Positions 10,867-25,800 of a DNA stretch of 64,000 nt are shown here, piece after piece. The position numbers and the translations under genes are program-made. The stretch comes from Gordionus sp. m RMFG-2023 (taxonomy: Eukaryota > Nematomorpha > Gordioida > Chordodea > Parachordodidae), in NCBI RefSeq assembly GCF_954871325.1, contig NC_088778.1, positions 3,443,743 through 3,507,742 of the forward strand. Reading direction: 5' to 3'. Every line of letters starts with the position of its first letter. Position 1 is the first letter of the stretch. Below the pieces are notes generated by a model that saw nothing but the letters and a program-made list of their open reading frames with translations, was not told the DNA's origin and did not search any database.

Positions 10867-13800
10867 GTAAAATATTAAATTTTTATGCATTACTAATTTG
10901 TTTATATATTTCTTTTGTTAAGTTAAATGTTATGATAATAAATAAATTATAATTTGCTAAGAGCCGGAGTATTAGAAATTTCTTTCATCTTTAGGAAAAA
11001 GTTGTTTTTTCAATAATTATAATTTAATTTAGGCCCTAATTACAGGTCGCATCCGAAATCTATAAAACTTACTGACTAACCATAACGAAATTATTTGATG
11101 GTAGCTAGGCTAACACTGAAATATCTAATTTTTTTGAAGTGGCTGAAACTATAGCTATATTAGAAGTTTTATCGCCTCAAATGCTTAAACTAGATCTGCT
11201 ATATTTTTTTTGGATGCAACCTTATTAAATAGCAATAATTATAATTAATTTTTTATATCCGTTGATCGAGTTATACATATACTATACACCAACAGGAATA
11301 TAATATTTATTCAAATATTTTTTGTAGCTGCCAAAAAGATCAAATCAAGTAGATGTTACAAGTTTTTCATTTATAAAGTGTTTTAAATTAATTATATCCA
11401 TATTCAATTGCAAATTTTTCTTCTAGAAATGAAAGATTTTCCATACAATATATTGTTAGTTCAACGTTAATTGACAAATATAGAACGCATTTAATTAGTT
11501 TCTGTGTAGACTAGAAAAACTGATTCATGAATTAATAAAGCATTAATCAGGCATAAAGTTTTAGGAGAGATAGGCCAGGGCTTGTTGGCGTAATTTTTAT
11601 CAATCTTCATTGGTCCAAAAATAATTGTTTTATTTGAATTTAACAAAGTATCCTAAGATAGCCCAAACAACTTTATACATTATAAAATTTTAAAACTAAT
11701 TTATACTTTTTTTCTCAAGATTGATTCTAATAAAATTAAATTTTGTCCATGAAAATAATGGAATAATAAAAATATTAATTATCCCATGTGAGACTTAATA
11801 AAACAGAATCTACAAGCCTAGGGTTTGGGGTGCCTGATCTCTAAAATGGACCCCTTAGTATTTAAAGATATAATTGACACTTTATCAAGGAAGAGATGGA
11901 ATTTGATTTAGGCGGTATCGAGTGTAACAACTAAAATGGCTCTCGAATAAAGTTCCATACAAAGAGAACACAACTTGATACTGGTAATGATTGTGTATAA
12001 TAAGGCTAAAGCGGAAATAGGAAAAATATGTTATTCCAGAGAGATAAAGATGCTTATCACAGACTAAAAAAAAAGCAAATAAGAAGTAAATTGAGAAAGT
12101 GTGATATTAGTTTATTAACAAGAAATAACTCGTAAGAAAAGTGAAAATATAATGCATCCAATGATTATGACAGGAAGCGGGAAAATAGAGATACAATATG
12201 CAGATATTAATATTATTTTGCATGATGGTCACACTTTCCCAATAATACTGTGCTAGTTTCATTTAAAATTTTATTTACATAGTTTGGTATATTAAAATAA
12301 CTATACTCTCTTTTTTAGGTCTTCCAAAACTTTCGAAAAGTAATTTTATTACAATATATAGATACTTAAAAGTTAAAAAAATATAATTATAATAAATTAA
12401 AACTTATTAAGGCTAAGTAGTTTTACTTTGAAAGCTCAAAACAAACTTAGGAAAGACTGATAAAATGATCTTTTTTTTTAAACCGGAGGATGGTAAAAGA
12501 ATGGACGGTTTTTTTCATGCATATTTACTAAGCTAATGTAAATACTTCGAGTGTAAAAACCGGCGAGAGATTTGGCTAATTTACTTGCTAAAGGTTTAAC
12601 TATTTTACAAACTAACTAAATGTTTATCTAGTTTTGTAAATAACTAGCAGGTATACAAATTACTAGCGGCTTAGCTAGCTTACAAATTAGCCAGAGATTT
12701 GGTTAGTTTGCAAATTAGCTAGAAGCTTAACTAGATACAAATTATATTGGAAATAATAAAACCAGATAAATATTCAATCATTAATTTAAAATTTTGTCAA
12801 AAAATTTTATATTTAAATATTATCCAGGATCTGTATAACTGACGATAGGGATAAATAAATAATATATTTTCCCCTAATTATTATACATTAAAAAACATAT
12901 AAAATTAGTTTAATCTATCAAATTTTGGCCTTATTTCAATATTCTCTATCCAAAAATAACAGATAGTTAGTTCACTCTAACACTACTAAAGGATATATTT
13001 CTCCTAATTTGGATTATGAAAATATTAATTTCCCCCTTAAAAAGTTTTCTTTAGTTAAATTTTCATCATTATTTTTGTTAATATCTTTTCTTTCTACTTT
13101 ATATTATGCTTAATCTATTTATAATTTATTTTTTAGTTTTGAAGTTGATCTTACATTTAGGTAATTTAACAGAATTTTCAATTCAATGCGTATCTTACTG
13201 GAGGGAGAGGTGAATTGAGAAGATATTAAATTAACATAAAATATTAATTCTTCCACTTTTCCTCCCTTCAATCAATAAAATAAAATTTATAAGCATTACC
13301 GAATTTCGCCATTTATCCTTGAGGTAATGCATTTTTTTCGATAATTTAAAAAAAACTTTATAACATATCTCACTTTATCTAGGTTAAAAGTGTAGAAGAA
13401 AAGATACATTTTCCATGAAATAATTTTTTTTTACCAACAGCAATATATTAAATTAAATATAATTCAAATTTTTTGTAGCCTCTAATCTGACTAACTCAAG
13501 TAAATATATAAAATGTTATAAGTTTTTCCTTCGTTATAAAAAAGTTTTGAAATATTCATATTCGGTGTAATTTAATAAAGTAAAAACAATTTCCATGACT
13601 ATATACTCTATTTTTAAATTGAAATTTATCTTTAAACTTTATAGACGATAACTTGACTACCCTAAGTAAAGTTTATAATTTATAAGCTAATTGGTACTCC
13701 AAATAGTTTTAAAAATTTATTATTCATATTTGATTGTAAACTTTTCCAATTCCCCATGCTATATACTTTATTTTGATATTGAAATTTATCCATTATAGTC

Positions 13801-16800
13801 GCCAAATACATTAGCCCGAATAAATGTTTAGAAATTTACAAGTTTTTCATTCGTGGTCAAAATAGTTTTATCCATTATTACATTGCAAATTTTTCTTCTA
13901 TAAATGAAATAATTATTTACTATACATTATACTATATTTTTGATATTTAAATTAATTTTTATAGCCACTAACTACACTAAGCCGGGTAAATGTTTAGAAT
14001 TTTACAAGTTTTTCATCAAATAGTTTCATCCATATTCGATTGTAATCGTCATAAATGAAAAACTGTTTTCCATGCATTATAATATATTTTGATATTGAAA
14101 TTTATCCATTATAATCGCTAAATACATTAGCCTGAGTAAATGTTTAGAAATTTACAAGTTTTTTCGTAGTCAAAATAGTTTTATCCATTATTCGATTGTA
14201 AATTTTGCTTCAAAAAATGATAAATTATTTTCATTTATACTATATTTATTTTTATAGCCGTTAACTACACTAACCTGAGAAAATGTTTAGAATTTTACCT
14301 AATATCTATCGATCACCCCCTCTCCCCTCTCCCTTTATCTCAAAAATCTTAAAGTGCTCATAATATTTTTTATTTCTTCATTATATTAAAAGTATATCAG
14401 ATTTTAAATATTTTCATATTCTTTTATCGTACTATCTATCATAAAGCTGTATTCATAGTGGGGATCCCCTTCGAAGCGATTTAACAGCTGATCGATTTTA
14501 AAAATCAGTCTATGAAGATCAATTTCTCTTAATTAATATTTGAATCTTGATTCGGGGATTAAGCTAAAATTATTTGTTATTAATATTTAAAGAAATTGAT
14601 TTACAAGATACTTTATATTATTTATATTTTTAATAGAAGTTTTCACTTATATACATGCATTAATCCATTACATTCCCAATTTATTAATAGAAGATTCAAG
14701 CTCGTACTTACGTTCGGATGAAATTGGTATAATAATTTTTAATGATGATTTTATACAAACGATACATAAGAAAACATTTTTTATAGAAGGAAAAGCGATA
14801 AAAATTATTTGACATTACCACCTTTTTTTTAGTTAACACACTGAAAGACAAATTTCCCTACAAAAGGGATGAATATTATATATATTTTTTTAAAAATAAT
14901 CGATTGTACACAGTTGAAAAAATAAAAACAAAACAATGATGAAAATACTATTTAAAAGAATATTAAAATTATAATTAACTTACTATATCTATACTCTATA
15001 TAAAAAAAAATATATAATTAATAATTATGATTTAATTAATTTATTATTTTTCTACCAATACTAAAAATATAAATTTGTAATATTATTCATTTTATTATGT
15101 AGCCGTTAATCTGACTAATCCAAGTAAGTATTCAAAATGTTATGAGTTAATTAAAAAGTTTTTGAAATTAATTATCATCCATACTCAATTGTAAATTTTT
15201 CTGCGAGGAATGATCCATGTAAATTTTAATATATTTCGATATTGCAATTTGTATTTAATATCTATATTATTGTAATCATGTATTTTATTGTAATAAATTA
15301 AGATGAAGAGTATAGCCATTCTGAAAGTGAGATACATTTTACAGATACTTTTGAATGAATCGATAAGGATGAAATATATTCCACCTATTTTTTTTATGTC
15401 CTGTAAAAAAATATTATCTGACACATTTGTAAAGGTTAGGTCTCATCAATAAAAAGATCTGGAAAAGTCCTAAGTAAATGTCGATAATCTCAGATTTGAT
15501 TTTTAAAGGAAAGGTCAGGTTCGGAATCAATTAATATTCAACGGCAAATGGTAACTTGTTTCTTTAAAAAAATATAACTAGTAACTGTAATGAATTAATT
15601 GTAAAAAGTAACTTTAACAACACAAGTTATGACTCGCATCACCTTATCAAATTATTTGACCTAGCTTGTTTTTCTAACTTACTACTATTTTATGTTCTAT
15701 CTGAATAAAAGTGATTCTTATTTCAAAAATGTATTCATAGTATGAATTTTGTAATTTAATAAAATAACTATTAAATTTTTAAAATTTGATGTTGAGGAAA
15801 TATTTATGAAACAAACAGTTTATTATAGAGGGTTTTGATGTTAGAGTAAACAAAATGTTTCTAATCATATATTTGAAAAACAAAGATAATTAAAAATAAT
15901 ATATTTGAAACTGCCTGTGATTTATAGAAGGAAAATTTATGCCTTTTATCTCTTCCACAGTCCCAGTACAAAAAGACTTTCTTAACCCTCTTCTGGCTAA
16001 CTTTAAGAAATTAGTGGGGTCAACCTCTCCCTTGAAGACTTTCCAATCCTCAAATACTTGACAAAATTCTAGCCATGAGTAACTAGAAGCTGTTCTTAGT
16101 GCTAATCGTGTTTGTTACCGATGAGGAGAGGTTGACTATAGGATATAGACTTGGCTGTGACTAGGGTTGGGCAAATTTTCAGAAAATTGTATTCGGATAC
16201 AGATACAGATACTTTATAAAATTTTGTATTTAAGATACAAGATACTAGATACTTTAGAAAAATTTAAATAAGATATAAGATACTTTAGAAAAATTTAAAT
16301 AAGATATAAGATACAAGATACTTGTATTTAAAAAAAAAGAAGTATTTAAGATACAAGATACTTTTTTAAAAAAACTTTAAATAGTCAAAATCAAAATGTA
16401 TAAAGCTTTATTTTCTTATCTATAATATAAATTTATAAAATAAATTGTAGAAAATAACAAATTTATTATAAAAGATAATGCGATATTCCATTTAATAATT
16501 ATATAATTAGTAAATAATAATAAATCAGCATTATTTTTTAATATTATTAATTTTTCAAATGATTTATCGTTCAATCTTTGACGATTTGGTCTATTAATAT
16601 TAGCAAAGCTAAATAATCTTTCAACGGGGGCTGAGGAGGGTAATATTGTGTTATATTAAATAAATATTTATTTTATATATTTATAACTATTTAATATATT
16701 TATACTCCGCCTGTCATCTTTCATATAATTTAGGACCTCTATTTCAATATCATTTATTGAATTATTAAAATTGGATGTGGTACTTTAGGCAAAAGTAATC

Positions 16801-19800
16801 ATCATCTTAACCAATTGAAGATTTTGTTGAAGTATTAATTTCAATATTATTTTTAAAAACAATTATTACTTCATGTAATAACAAATCCTGAAGTATTTTT
16901 TTTCTTTTTCACCATCAATCCAACAATTTTTAAAATAGGGATGAGAAATAGTTGCCAAAAATACACTTTTAAAATGGTTATCAAAATCATATATATTTTT
17001 AAATCTTTTATTTAAATAATTTTCTATGGCAATAGCTAATGGTTTGCAAAATTGTAGATTGGTTTGAATTAAATTTGTAATTTTTTTTAACGACATTTAA
17101 AATTGGAGCTGATTCTCCATAATAGCAGTTGATTTCACTCTGTATTTTGTCAATCGCTATAGCCAATGGGGCCATTTTATTTTACAATATTCTTCTAAAT
17201 ATTGAATTTCAATATCTCTTAATTTAGGAAATTCTAATTTTTGACATAATTTAGGAAGTTCGCCTTTAAATTTTAATAAACTATGAAGACTATCATACAA
17301 ACTATTCCATCTAGTGCAACAAGGTGTAACTAATTGTTTTCCTAAAACTGCTTTGATAAGTTCTGCAGTTTTAGGCCTATTATTTGCATTCCATAGCTTA
17401 GTATATTTAGCTATTGCAGGATGATGAATTTTAGAAATGTTAGGAGAATCCTAGCTCTCTCGACATCTGTTGTGGCAATTAGACTTATTGTATGGCACAA
17501 ACAACGAATGTGGAGGCAATGTTATTGAGGCTTCTTTAGACCCTTAAATAAACAAATAAATAATTATATTTGAATAAAAATTTTTACTAAATTTACAATA
17601 TCATAATAAATTTTAAAGAAGTATTAAAGAAAGAAAGAAAGAAAGATAGAATACTTTCAATGATTTCCAATTCTATACATTCATCATCATTGATGTCAAA
17701 GTCATTCTCTACAGCTTCCATAGAATATCCAAACTCCTTGAAAGCTTTCTTAAAGTTAGAGCCGTTATCTGTAACAGTTGCTATAACTTTTTCGTCAATA
17801 CCAAAGTCACGATGAATTTCTTTATTATGATCATCTTGAAGTACTCCAAAAAATTTGCCATTAAGTATGCTTAGTTTAAATCTATTGTTATAATTTTCGG
17901 TTGAAGAATCATCTGAAGACGAAGATAAACATATTATTCTATTTTCTTCTTCCATAATTTTAAAATAGACATAAAACGATAACATGGTAGTTCTAATTGT
18001 TAGCAAATTGCTATATGACGACCAACGTCATATATCAAAAATTATCTTAAAATATCTAAATTTTGATTAAATTTTTCATTTAAATCTTAAAACAATATCA
18101 TTTTAAATTTTAATACTATTTAAATTAACCAATATAAATTTTTTTTAAAGTATCTGTATCTTTCTGAACACAAAGTTGGTTAATATACAAATACTTTTAA
18201 ATAATATGTATCTTAGATACTGGATACAAGATACTTTCCAAAATTTTAAAAAAGATACAAATATCCGCGATACTGCCCAACCCTGGCTGTGACCTATGTC
18301 TACCTCATAAATGTAAAGAGTGAGAGTAGAGACTCCGATTTTAAGAGCTGACAATGGTCTAAGCTGTTTATATTCTATTATCATTCTCAAATTAATGGTA
18401 TGGATCCTCTTTTGAAATGCTACAATTTTGCGGCATTATCGTAGTTTCCTAGAATCTCAATGAAGCTAACTTTTCTTACCACTCCTACATGTTTTTTTTA
18501 AAACTTATTTCTATCTTTTTAAAATTGCTTACTTAATTTATTTTAAATTTAATTTTTAAAAATCATGCTATTTTTTAAATATCACTATGGCTTACAGAGT
18601 TGACTAATTAAAAAAATATGTTTATGCGTTATTATACTTGATTGTTTATAAGAATTACTATTAATTATATTATTTTTCTTTGTTAACTATTTTCCTAGCC
18701 AAAGGTATATAATCAAAATTTAAAATAAATTTCTAAACGCTCATACAATTATAAATTAGAATTTTTCTATTAATTATTCTTAGCATAAAATGTGATTATT
18801 TAATGTTTTATGAACTGAGGAAGCAACAATAATCTTATTAACTTTTTACCTATTTATTTATTATACATTCACATATATTATAATTTATCATATAAGTAGA
18901 TATAAGAAATATTAAATTTCTATCATGGACGTTTAGTTCTTTGCATAGCACCTCTGGGAAATATTCCATTTAAACGTTTTCAAGATACATTTAATTCCTA
19001 TAAATATAAATGTTAAGTGACTATTGACTTGATATATCATTTTTATTATTTTTTCACTACTATGATATATATATATATGTGCTATTTATTTTTAGTATAT
19101 GGGACAAGTATAATTAAAGGTAAAAGATTTTTTATGACAAGGATTAAATTTATAATATTATTTATAGAATGAATAATATTGAATTTATTAAAATTTTAAT
19201 TCATAACATAAAAAATTAACAAAAAATACAACATTTTATTTAATCTTAAAACACAAAGGTTTACCTTAAGAGTAATAGAATCTTCTTAGATTTTATTTTT
19301 GAATATTAGAAAAAAAAGGTTTAGATAAATTCTATAATCACTTTATGGCCTTTAAAATCATCGACTTAGATCATATTGGTTAAATCAAGATTTTAATACA
19401 AAAAATATTTTTTTAGCTAAATCTCGAAGTTAATCTAGTTATATTCATTTTTAGGGGATATGCTACCAGGTAATATTTCTTTTTAAAATTTTCGAATTAT
19501 AAATATATGTTTTAAGAAAATGTATTATATAGACTATAATAATTAAGAATAAATACACATTAGTGTTGTTAAAGTAACTAAATATGAGTAGGGGCAACCA
19601 GTTAGATTTTCATGACTAATTACTTTCGAAAAATATAAAACTAATTATATTTTAAGTAATTCTACATAAGTTATATATCATTTATTGTCTTTATAGACGT
19701 TAAATCAAGAATTTAACCCAAAAAATATTCTTTTGACAAAATCTCGAAGTTAATCTAGATTTATTTATTATTAGGGGAAAAGCCACCAGATAATTTATTT

Positions 19801-22800
19801 TTACATTGTAATTAACCATTTAAGAATTTAACTCATTATGATATATTTTAAATTCAAATGTTTTGAGAGAGTTATAAGCCTAAACCCTTAAAAAAATCAC
19901 GTCTTATTTTATTTCTATTTAGAGTTATAAATAGTTGTCTTAATAGAATGTAATTTGTGGACAATAAATAAGAATAAATAGAGATTGGCGTAGTTAAAAT
20001 AACTAAATATGAGTATAGGGGCACCCAGTTATATTTGTAAAATAATAAATTGTTTTGACTAATTACTTTCGAAAAATGTGAAATTAGTAATATAAGTAAC
20101 TGTACATATGTTAAACATATTGTCCTTATAGACTATCTCTCAAATTTATCAAATTACTGCTTATTAAATAATTTATTAAGAAGCTTGTATAACTAGATAC
20201 GTTTAAAATATAGCTTTAATTAGATACGAGTTACTCTAAAAAAAGAAAGAATAACTAATAATTGTAATCAGTTACATTTTAAAAGTAATTTTAACAAGAC
20301 AGGTATTGAGCTGGCATTATTTTACACTGTATTAGTGAAATAACCAATAAATTTATTATCATTTATCAGATCATAAATGAGCAAAATAATATAATGGAGG
20401 AGATATTTATGAAACAAACGGTTTATTTTTAAGATTTTTGATGCAGGAAGAAAAATAAATTTTAAATCCTTTAATCATTGGAAAGATAATATGGATAATA
20501 AATAAAAAAAATTAACACACCAAATTGCTTAGATAGTTGGCTAATTTAAAAAAAATTATAATTATGCGTGATAATATAAGGATATTACAGGGTTTCCCAT
20601 TCAAAAAAGGAAAAGTTTCAATCATAAAAGGAAAAGGTCCGATGAAAAAAGGAAAAGTGTCAAACAAAAAAGGAAAAGGTCCAATCAAAAAAGGAAAAGT
20701 GTCAATCGAAAAAGGAAAATTCCCAAAAGAAAAGGAAAAGTGTCAATCAAAAAAGAAAAATTTTCATTCAAAAAAGGAAAATCGTAATTTTTTAAATTTT
20801 TTTTAAAAAAAATTATAAATTTTTCAATTTTTCTTATATTTTTATTTATTTTTGTCCTTCTTATTTAATTATTCTTATATGATTTAAACTTTACCTTTTT
20901 GATTAGACCTTTTCCTTTTTTGAATGGGAAACCCTGTATGTTGAGGGCCTGACAGTCATACCCATCAAGACAAAAAATGAATAATTTCAATCTAACGATA
21001 TTTAATTATATTTTATTTGATATCCATATCAATATTTTGTGGAGATAAAAATATTCCTGACCCCCAAAGACCTAGACCCGCCCTCTATGAGTTTATTATT
21101 ATTACAATAAAAAAATATTTTTATTAGCTTTTATTTGATACCCATATCGATATTTTATATTGATAAAAATATTTCTCACCCCCCAAGACCTAGACCAGCT
21201 TATTATGGGGGAAAGATTGACTTTCAGTTGAATAGATCTTTTAATTAGCTATCGATTGATACCCTATATTATACATATCTTATTTCATAAGGCCAAAAAA
21301 AAACAACATTGAAAATTAATGAATAACAATAAAATTAAAAAAAAAACGAAACGCGCGAAAAACGCTTTTTAAAATAAGATTCTTCTATATCATGGTTCAA
21401 ACGTGATAATGCCGTATAGTTCTTTATCCTTTAAAAATTGAAATTTTAAAGGGATCCCTTTAAATCCCGTGAAGATCCCGGATAGTTATGATCCCTTTAT
21501 AAATTACGACATATGTATGATGAAAAAAAACGTAAAGAATTGTTAAAAAATGGAAAATTTATAAATTATTTTTAAATATACAAAAGAATTATCAAAAATG
21601 AGAAGAAAATAAAATTGAGAAAAAATATAGTAAGAAAAATAAATTGAGAAAAGATACAAATAAAGTAAAGAAATCGCAAAAAGTTAGAAATAAAATAAGA
21701 AGGAATGACAAAAATAAATAAAAATTGAAAAATTTATATATTTTTTTTAAAAAATTACTATTTTCCTTTTTTGAATGGGAATTTTCCTTTTTTGATTGAC
21801 ACTTTTCCTTTTCTTTTGGTAATTTTCCTTTTTCGATCGACACTTTTCTTTTTGATTGGACCTTTTCCTTTTTTGTTTGACACTTTTCCTTTTTTGATTG
21901 AACCTTTTCCTTTTTTGTTTGACACTATTTTTTCTTTCTTTTACGGAATTTTCCTTTTTTGATTGACACTTTTCCTTTTATGATTGAAACTTTACCTTTT
22001 TTGATTGGTACTTTTCCTTTTTTTGAATGGGAAACCCTGTATTATATTTGATAGTTTTAATAAATTGCTAAATCATTTTCCTTTTTCGTTAAACATTTTT
22101 CTAGCCAAAAGTACAATTAAAATATGATAAAAATATCAAAACGCTTATTCACTAAAATATGTTAGTGTCGTTAAACGGCTCGTTTTGAGCCGATTTTTCA
22201 AAGCGGCTAACTCAATATTTTAACCAGAATATTGCCTAAGTCTCGAGATTTTGCTGATATATATATCTAAACCTTAGTTCCTTCTATGAGCAAAATCTTT
22301 AGGTTTGCGTAATATTTTTCTGGATAAAATATTGAGTTAGCCGTTTTTAAAAATCGGTTCAAAACGAGCTGCTTTACAAAAAATGAATTTTAATTTATAT
22401 TTTTTGAGTTATAATAAAGCAAGAATAATTTCCTATACTTTTTATATATTTTATTATACATTCACATTATAACAATTTTTCGTATAAGTAGGTTTTTAAA
22501 GGATAAAATTTCTATTAAGGATGAGCTCCCCCATCTCTGGGAATTCTATCCATTTTATAGCATTCTCAAGAAGCATTTAATCCCTAAAAATAAAGGTTAA
22601 ATCTTGCAACTTTAGGCTTGTGATTTCCCTTTTATTTATTTTCACTACAAATATATATATGCGTATTTATTTTAAGTGCATGGTCAAAGTAAAATGAAGG
22701 GTAATTGATTTTTATCACAAATTTTAATTTTTACAGAATTCTCATTAACAAGACTTTTCGCTTAAATGTATTGTAATTCAATCATTTCAAACAAAATATT

Positions 22801-25800
22801 TCAGTAAATATCGTGAGGTTTTATTTTATTGACTTATATAGAAAGGATCTTTTCGAGATTATTAGTCAAAATAATATATCTCTAACAACTATAAGAAATA
22901 TTTAAAAATAAAAGAATTTATGAAATTATCATATTTTTTTTTGCTAGAAGGATTAAATTTATAATATTATTTTTTGAACTATTAATATTGAATTCATAAA
23001 AGATTTCAAATCATAAGTTTAACAAAAAATTATTGTTTCTTCATAAAACAGAAAATATCTGAGAACTTTCAGTGTAGTAGAATTTTTTTAGATCTTATAT
23101 ATCAAGATTTTAACTCAAAAAAAATTCTTTTGACGAAATCTCAAAATTAATCTAGTTTTATTTATTATTAGGGGAAAGGCCAACAGGTAATTTCTTCTAC
23201 ATTGTAATTAACCATTTTATGAATTCAACTCATTATACTATATTTCAAATTCAAATATTTTAAAAAGGAGTCATAAGCCTAAATATATATTTTAAACTCA
23301 TTAAAAAATATCGCGTCCTATATTATTTATTTCTTTTTAGAGATATAAATAGTTACCTTAATAGAATGTGATATGTAGACAAAAATAAATAAGGATAAAT
23401 ACAGAATAGCATAGTTAAAGTAATTAAATATGTGTATTAAACAAATTATATTTTTGAAATAATAAATAAATTGTGATCAATTACTTTCAAAAATTGTTAA
23501 ACTAGTAATAATTTAAGTAACTCTACATATTTTGAACATATATCATTTATTGTGTTTACAAACGTTAAATCAAGATTTTAACGCTAAAAGTATTATTTTG
23601 GCAAAATCTCGAAGTTGTTTAATTTAATTTATCATTAGGGGAGAATCCACCAGGTAATTTCTTTTTACATAATAATTAACCATTTAAGATTTCAATTTAT
23701 TATACTATATTCAAATGTTTTAAATGATAGTCATAAGCCTAAATATATATTTTAAACTCATTAAAAAATATCGCGTTCTATATTATCTCATGAGATATAA
23801 ATAGTTGCCTTAATTGAATGTGATTTGCAGACTAAAATAAATAAGAATAAATACAGATTAGTGTAGTTAAAGTAACTAAATATGAATATGGGGGCACCCA
23901 GTTATATTTTCAAAAAATAAATAGTTGTAACTAAATACCTTCGAAAAATGTGAAATTAGTAATATAAGTAACTCTACATATATTAAACATATATCATTTA
24001 TTGTATTTATAGACTATCTTTCAAATTTATCAAATTACTGCTTATAAAATAATTTATTAAGAAACTTGTATAACTAAATACGTTTAAAATATAGCTTTAA
24101 CTAGATACGAGTTACTCTAAAAAAAAGAAAGAATAACTAATAATTGTAATCAGTTACTTTTTAAAAGTAATTTTAACAAGACAGGTATTGAGCTGACATC
24201 ATTTTAAACTGTATTAGTGAAATAACCATTGAATTTATTGTCATTTGTCAGATCATAAATGGGCAAAATATTAAAATGTTAAAAATATTTATGAAACAAA
24301 AGGTTTATTTTTGAGATTTTTGATGTAAGAAGAAAAATAAATGTCTAATCCTTTAATCATTGGAAAGATAATGTAGAAAATATATCAAAACTACCAAATT
24401 GCTTAGATATTTGGCTAATTTATAAAATATATATTTATGTGTAATAATATAAGGATAATATTATATCTGATAGTTTTAACAAATTGCTAAATCATTTTCC
24501 TTTTTTTTTATTAAACATTTTTCTAGCCAAAAGTATAATTAAAATATGATAAAAATATCGAAACGCTGATTCACTAAATAATGTATTAAATCAGGAAGAC
24601 CGAGAAAATAAAAATAAAATGAATGTTAATAGATATTTTCTGAACTGATAAAACAAGAATTATCTCATATACTTTCTAATACACTTACTAGTATTTGAAA
24701 GATTAAATATCTATTAAGGAAGCATTGATAGCTGTTTTTTTAGCTTCCCCATCTCTGCGAATTCTATCCCGTTTATAGCTTCCTTAAGATGCATTTAGTC
24801 GCTAAAAACAACTTTCGACTTGTTATATCCCTTTTATTTATTTTCTCTACAATAATATATATATATTTAGTACATGGTAAAAGCAAAGTGAGACGTAAAT
24901 GATTTTTTATGACATTTTATAATTTTTACAGAATTCTCATTAACAAGACTATTCGCTTGAATATACTATATTTTAAATCATTTCGAACTAAATATATCAG
25001 TGAACATCGAGTTTTTACAGCAACAAAAAATAGTTTGGATGATACATATTTATTCTGAATTAGTTAAGGTTTTATCGTATTGACTCATTATGGACATAAT
25101 CATTTCAAGATTTTGCGTTAAAATAATAATACCTTAGACTAAATATAGCAGTTAATATAATTCGAACCAACTACATCAATTTTATATTCTCCGTTGATGG
25201 ATAAGAATAATTAATCTTTTATTTATTTGTCAATATTAATGTCACAATTTATTTTACGATATTTTAGATTTATTCATAATAATATTATAGGCTTATATTT
25301 GAATTTGATTTAATAAATTGCGAAATAATAAAATCATTCATCTTTGTTATTTACATATTTTCTAGCAAAATGTAAGATTAAAATATAACATAAATATCGT
25401 AATGTTGACACATCTTTTCGTTTAAAATCATTATATCAATTTTAATTTTCAAATAGTGTTTTTAAAAATCCCTATTTGGGTCGTTTAATTTTTAAAAATG
25501 ACACTATTAGGATCATACCCAAAATTAATATTTTGTAAGCCTGGAAATTTTGCTCATATATGGCAAAGAGATTTAAGCCTCTTTTTGCTAAATCTATAGG
25601 CTTTTACATATTATTATTATCTTGACTAAAGTCTTAATCGAACAGTTTTTAAAAATCGCGAAAATTTAACTTTTTGACAATATTATTTTCAAAGAATAAA
25701 AATGTGTTAGAACAGAAAGAGAAGTATAAACAAAATAAATTTTTTAATGAACTGAGAATACAGGAATAACCCCGTATACTTTTTACGTATTTATCATAAT

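Larger units (their letters stand above)
13440..14310 (+). repeat. Tandem array of ~155-bp exon-intron units
   Basis: Six diverged units with periods of about 144-166 bp. Each has, in order, a T-rich acceptor ending in TATAG, a 21-nt exon, a donor GTAAATG, then TTTAGAATTTTACAAGTTTTTCAT, TAGTTTTATCCATATTCGATTGTAAA and a TTTTGATATTGAAATTTATC tail leading to the next acceptor. Related single units lie at about 11.3, 15.1 and 35.4 kb. The array duplicates an exon with its whole intron, so each copy adds seven residues in frame. Confidence 0.8.
18590..20587 (+). repeat. Gene A large unit 1
   Basis: Shares ordered blocks with the units starting near 22.08, 24.45 and 25.3 kb: TTTCCTAGCCAAAG, AATTTCTAT..GGA, CACTACTATGATATATATAT before the 24-nt exon, and AAATCTCGAAGTTAATCTAG before the 15-nt exons. 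The copies are diverged and of unequal length. Confidence 0.6.
22080..24445 (+). repeat. Gene A large unit 2
   Basis: Second copy of the unit, with a 6-nt exon, a 24-nt exon and two 15-nt exons. The 15-nt exon and its flanks are duplicated inside it, as in unit 1. Confidence 0.6.

Noticed and set aside
13440-14310. Regularly spaced short repeats as a possible CRISPR array
   Set aside because: Units are about 155 bp and similar along their whole length, with splice borders, in eukaryotic DNA; there are no unique spacers.
20537-20806. Lysine-rich open frame with KKGKVS repeats (and its mirror near 21592-21962)
   Set aside because: Both are translations of the iterated ends of the fold-back element.
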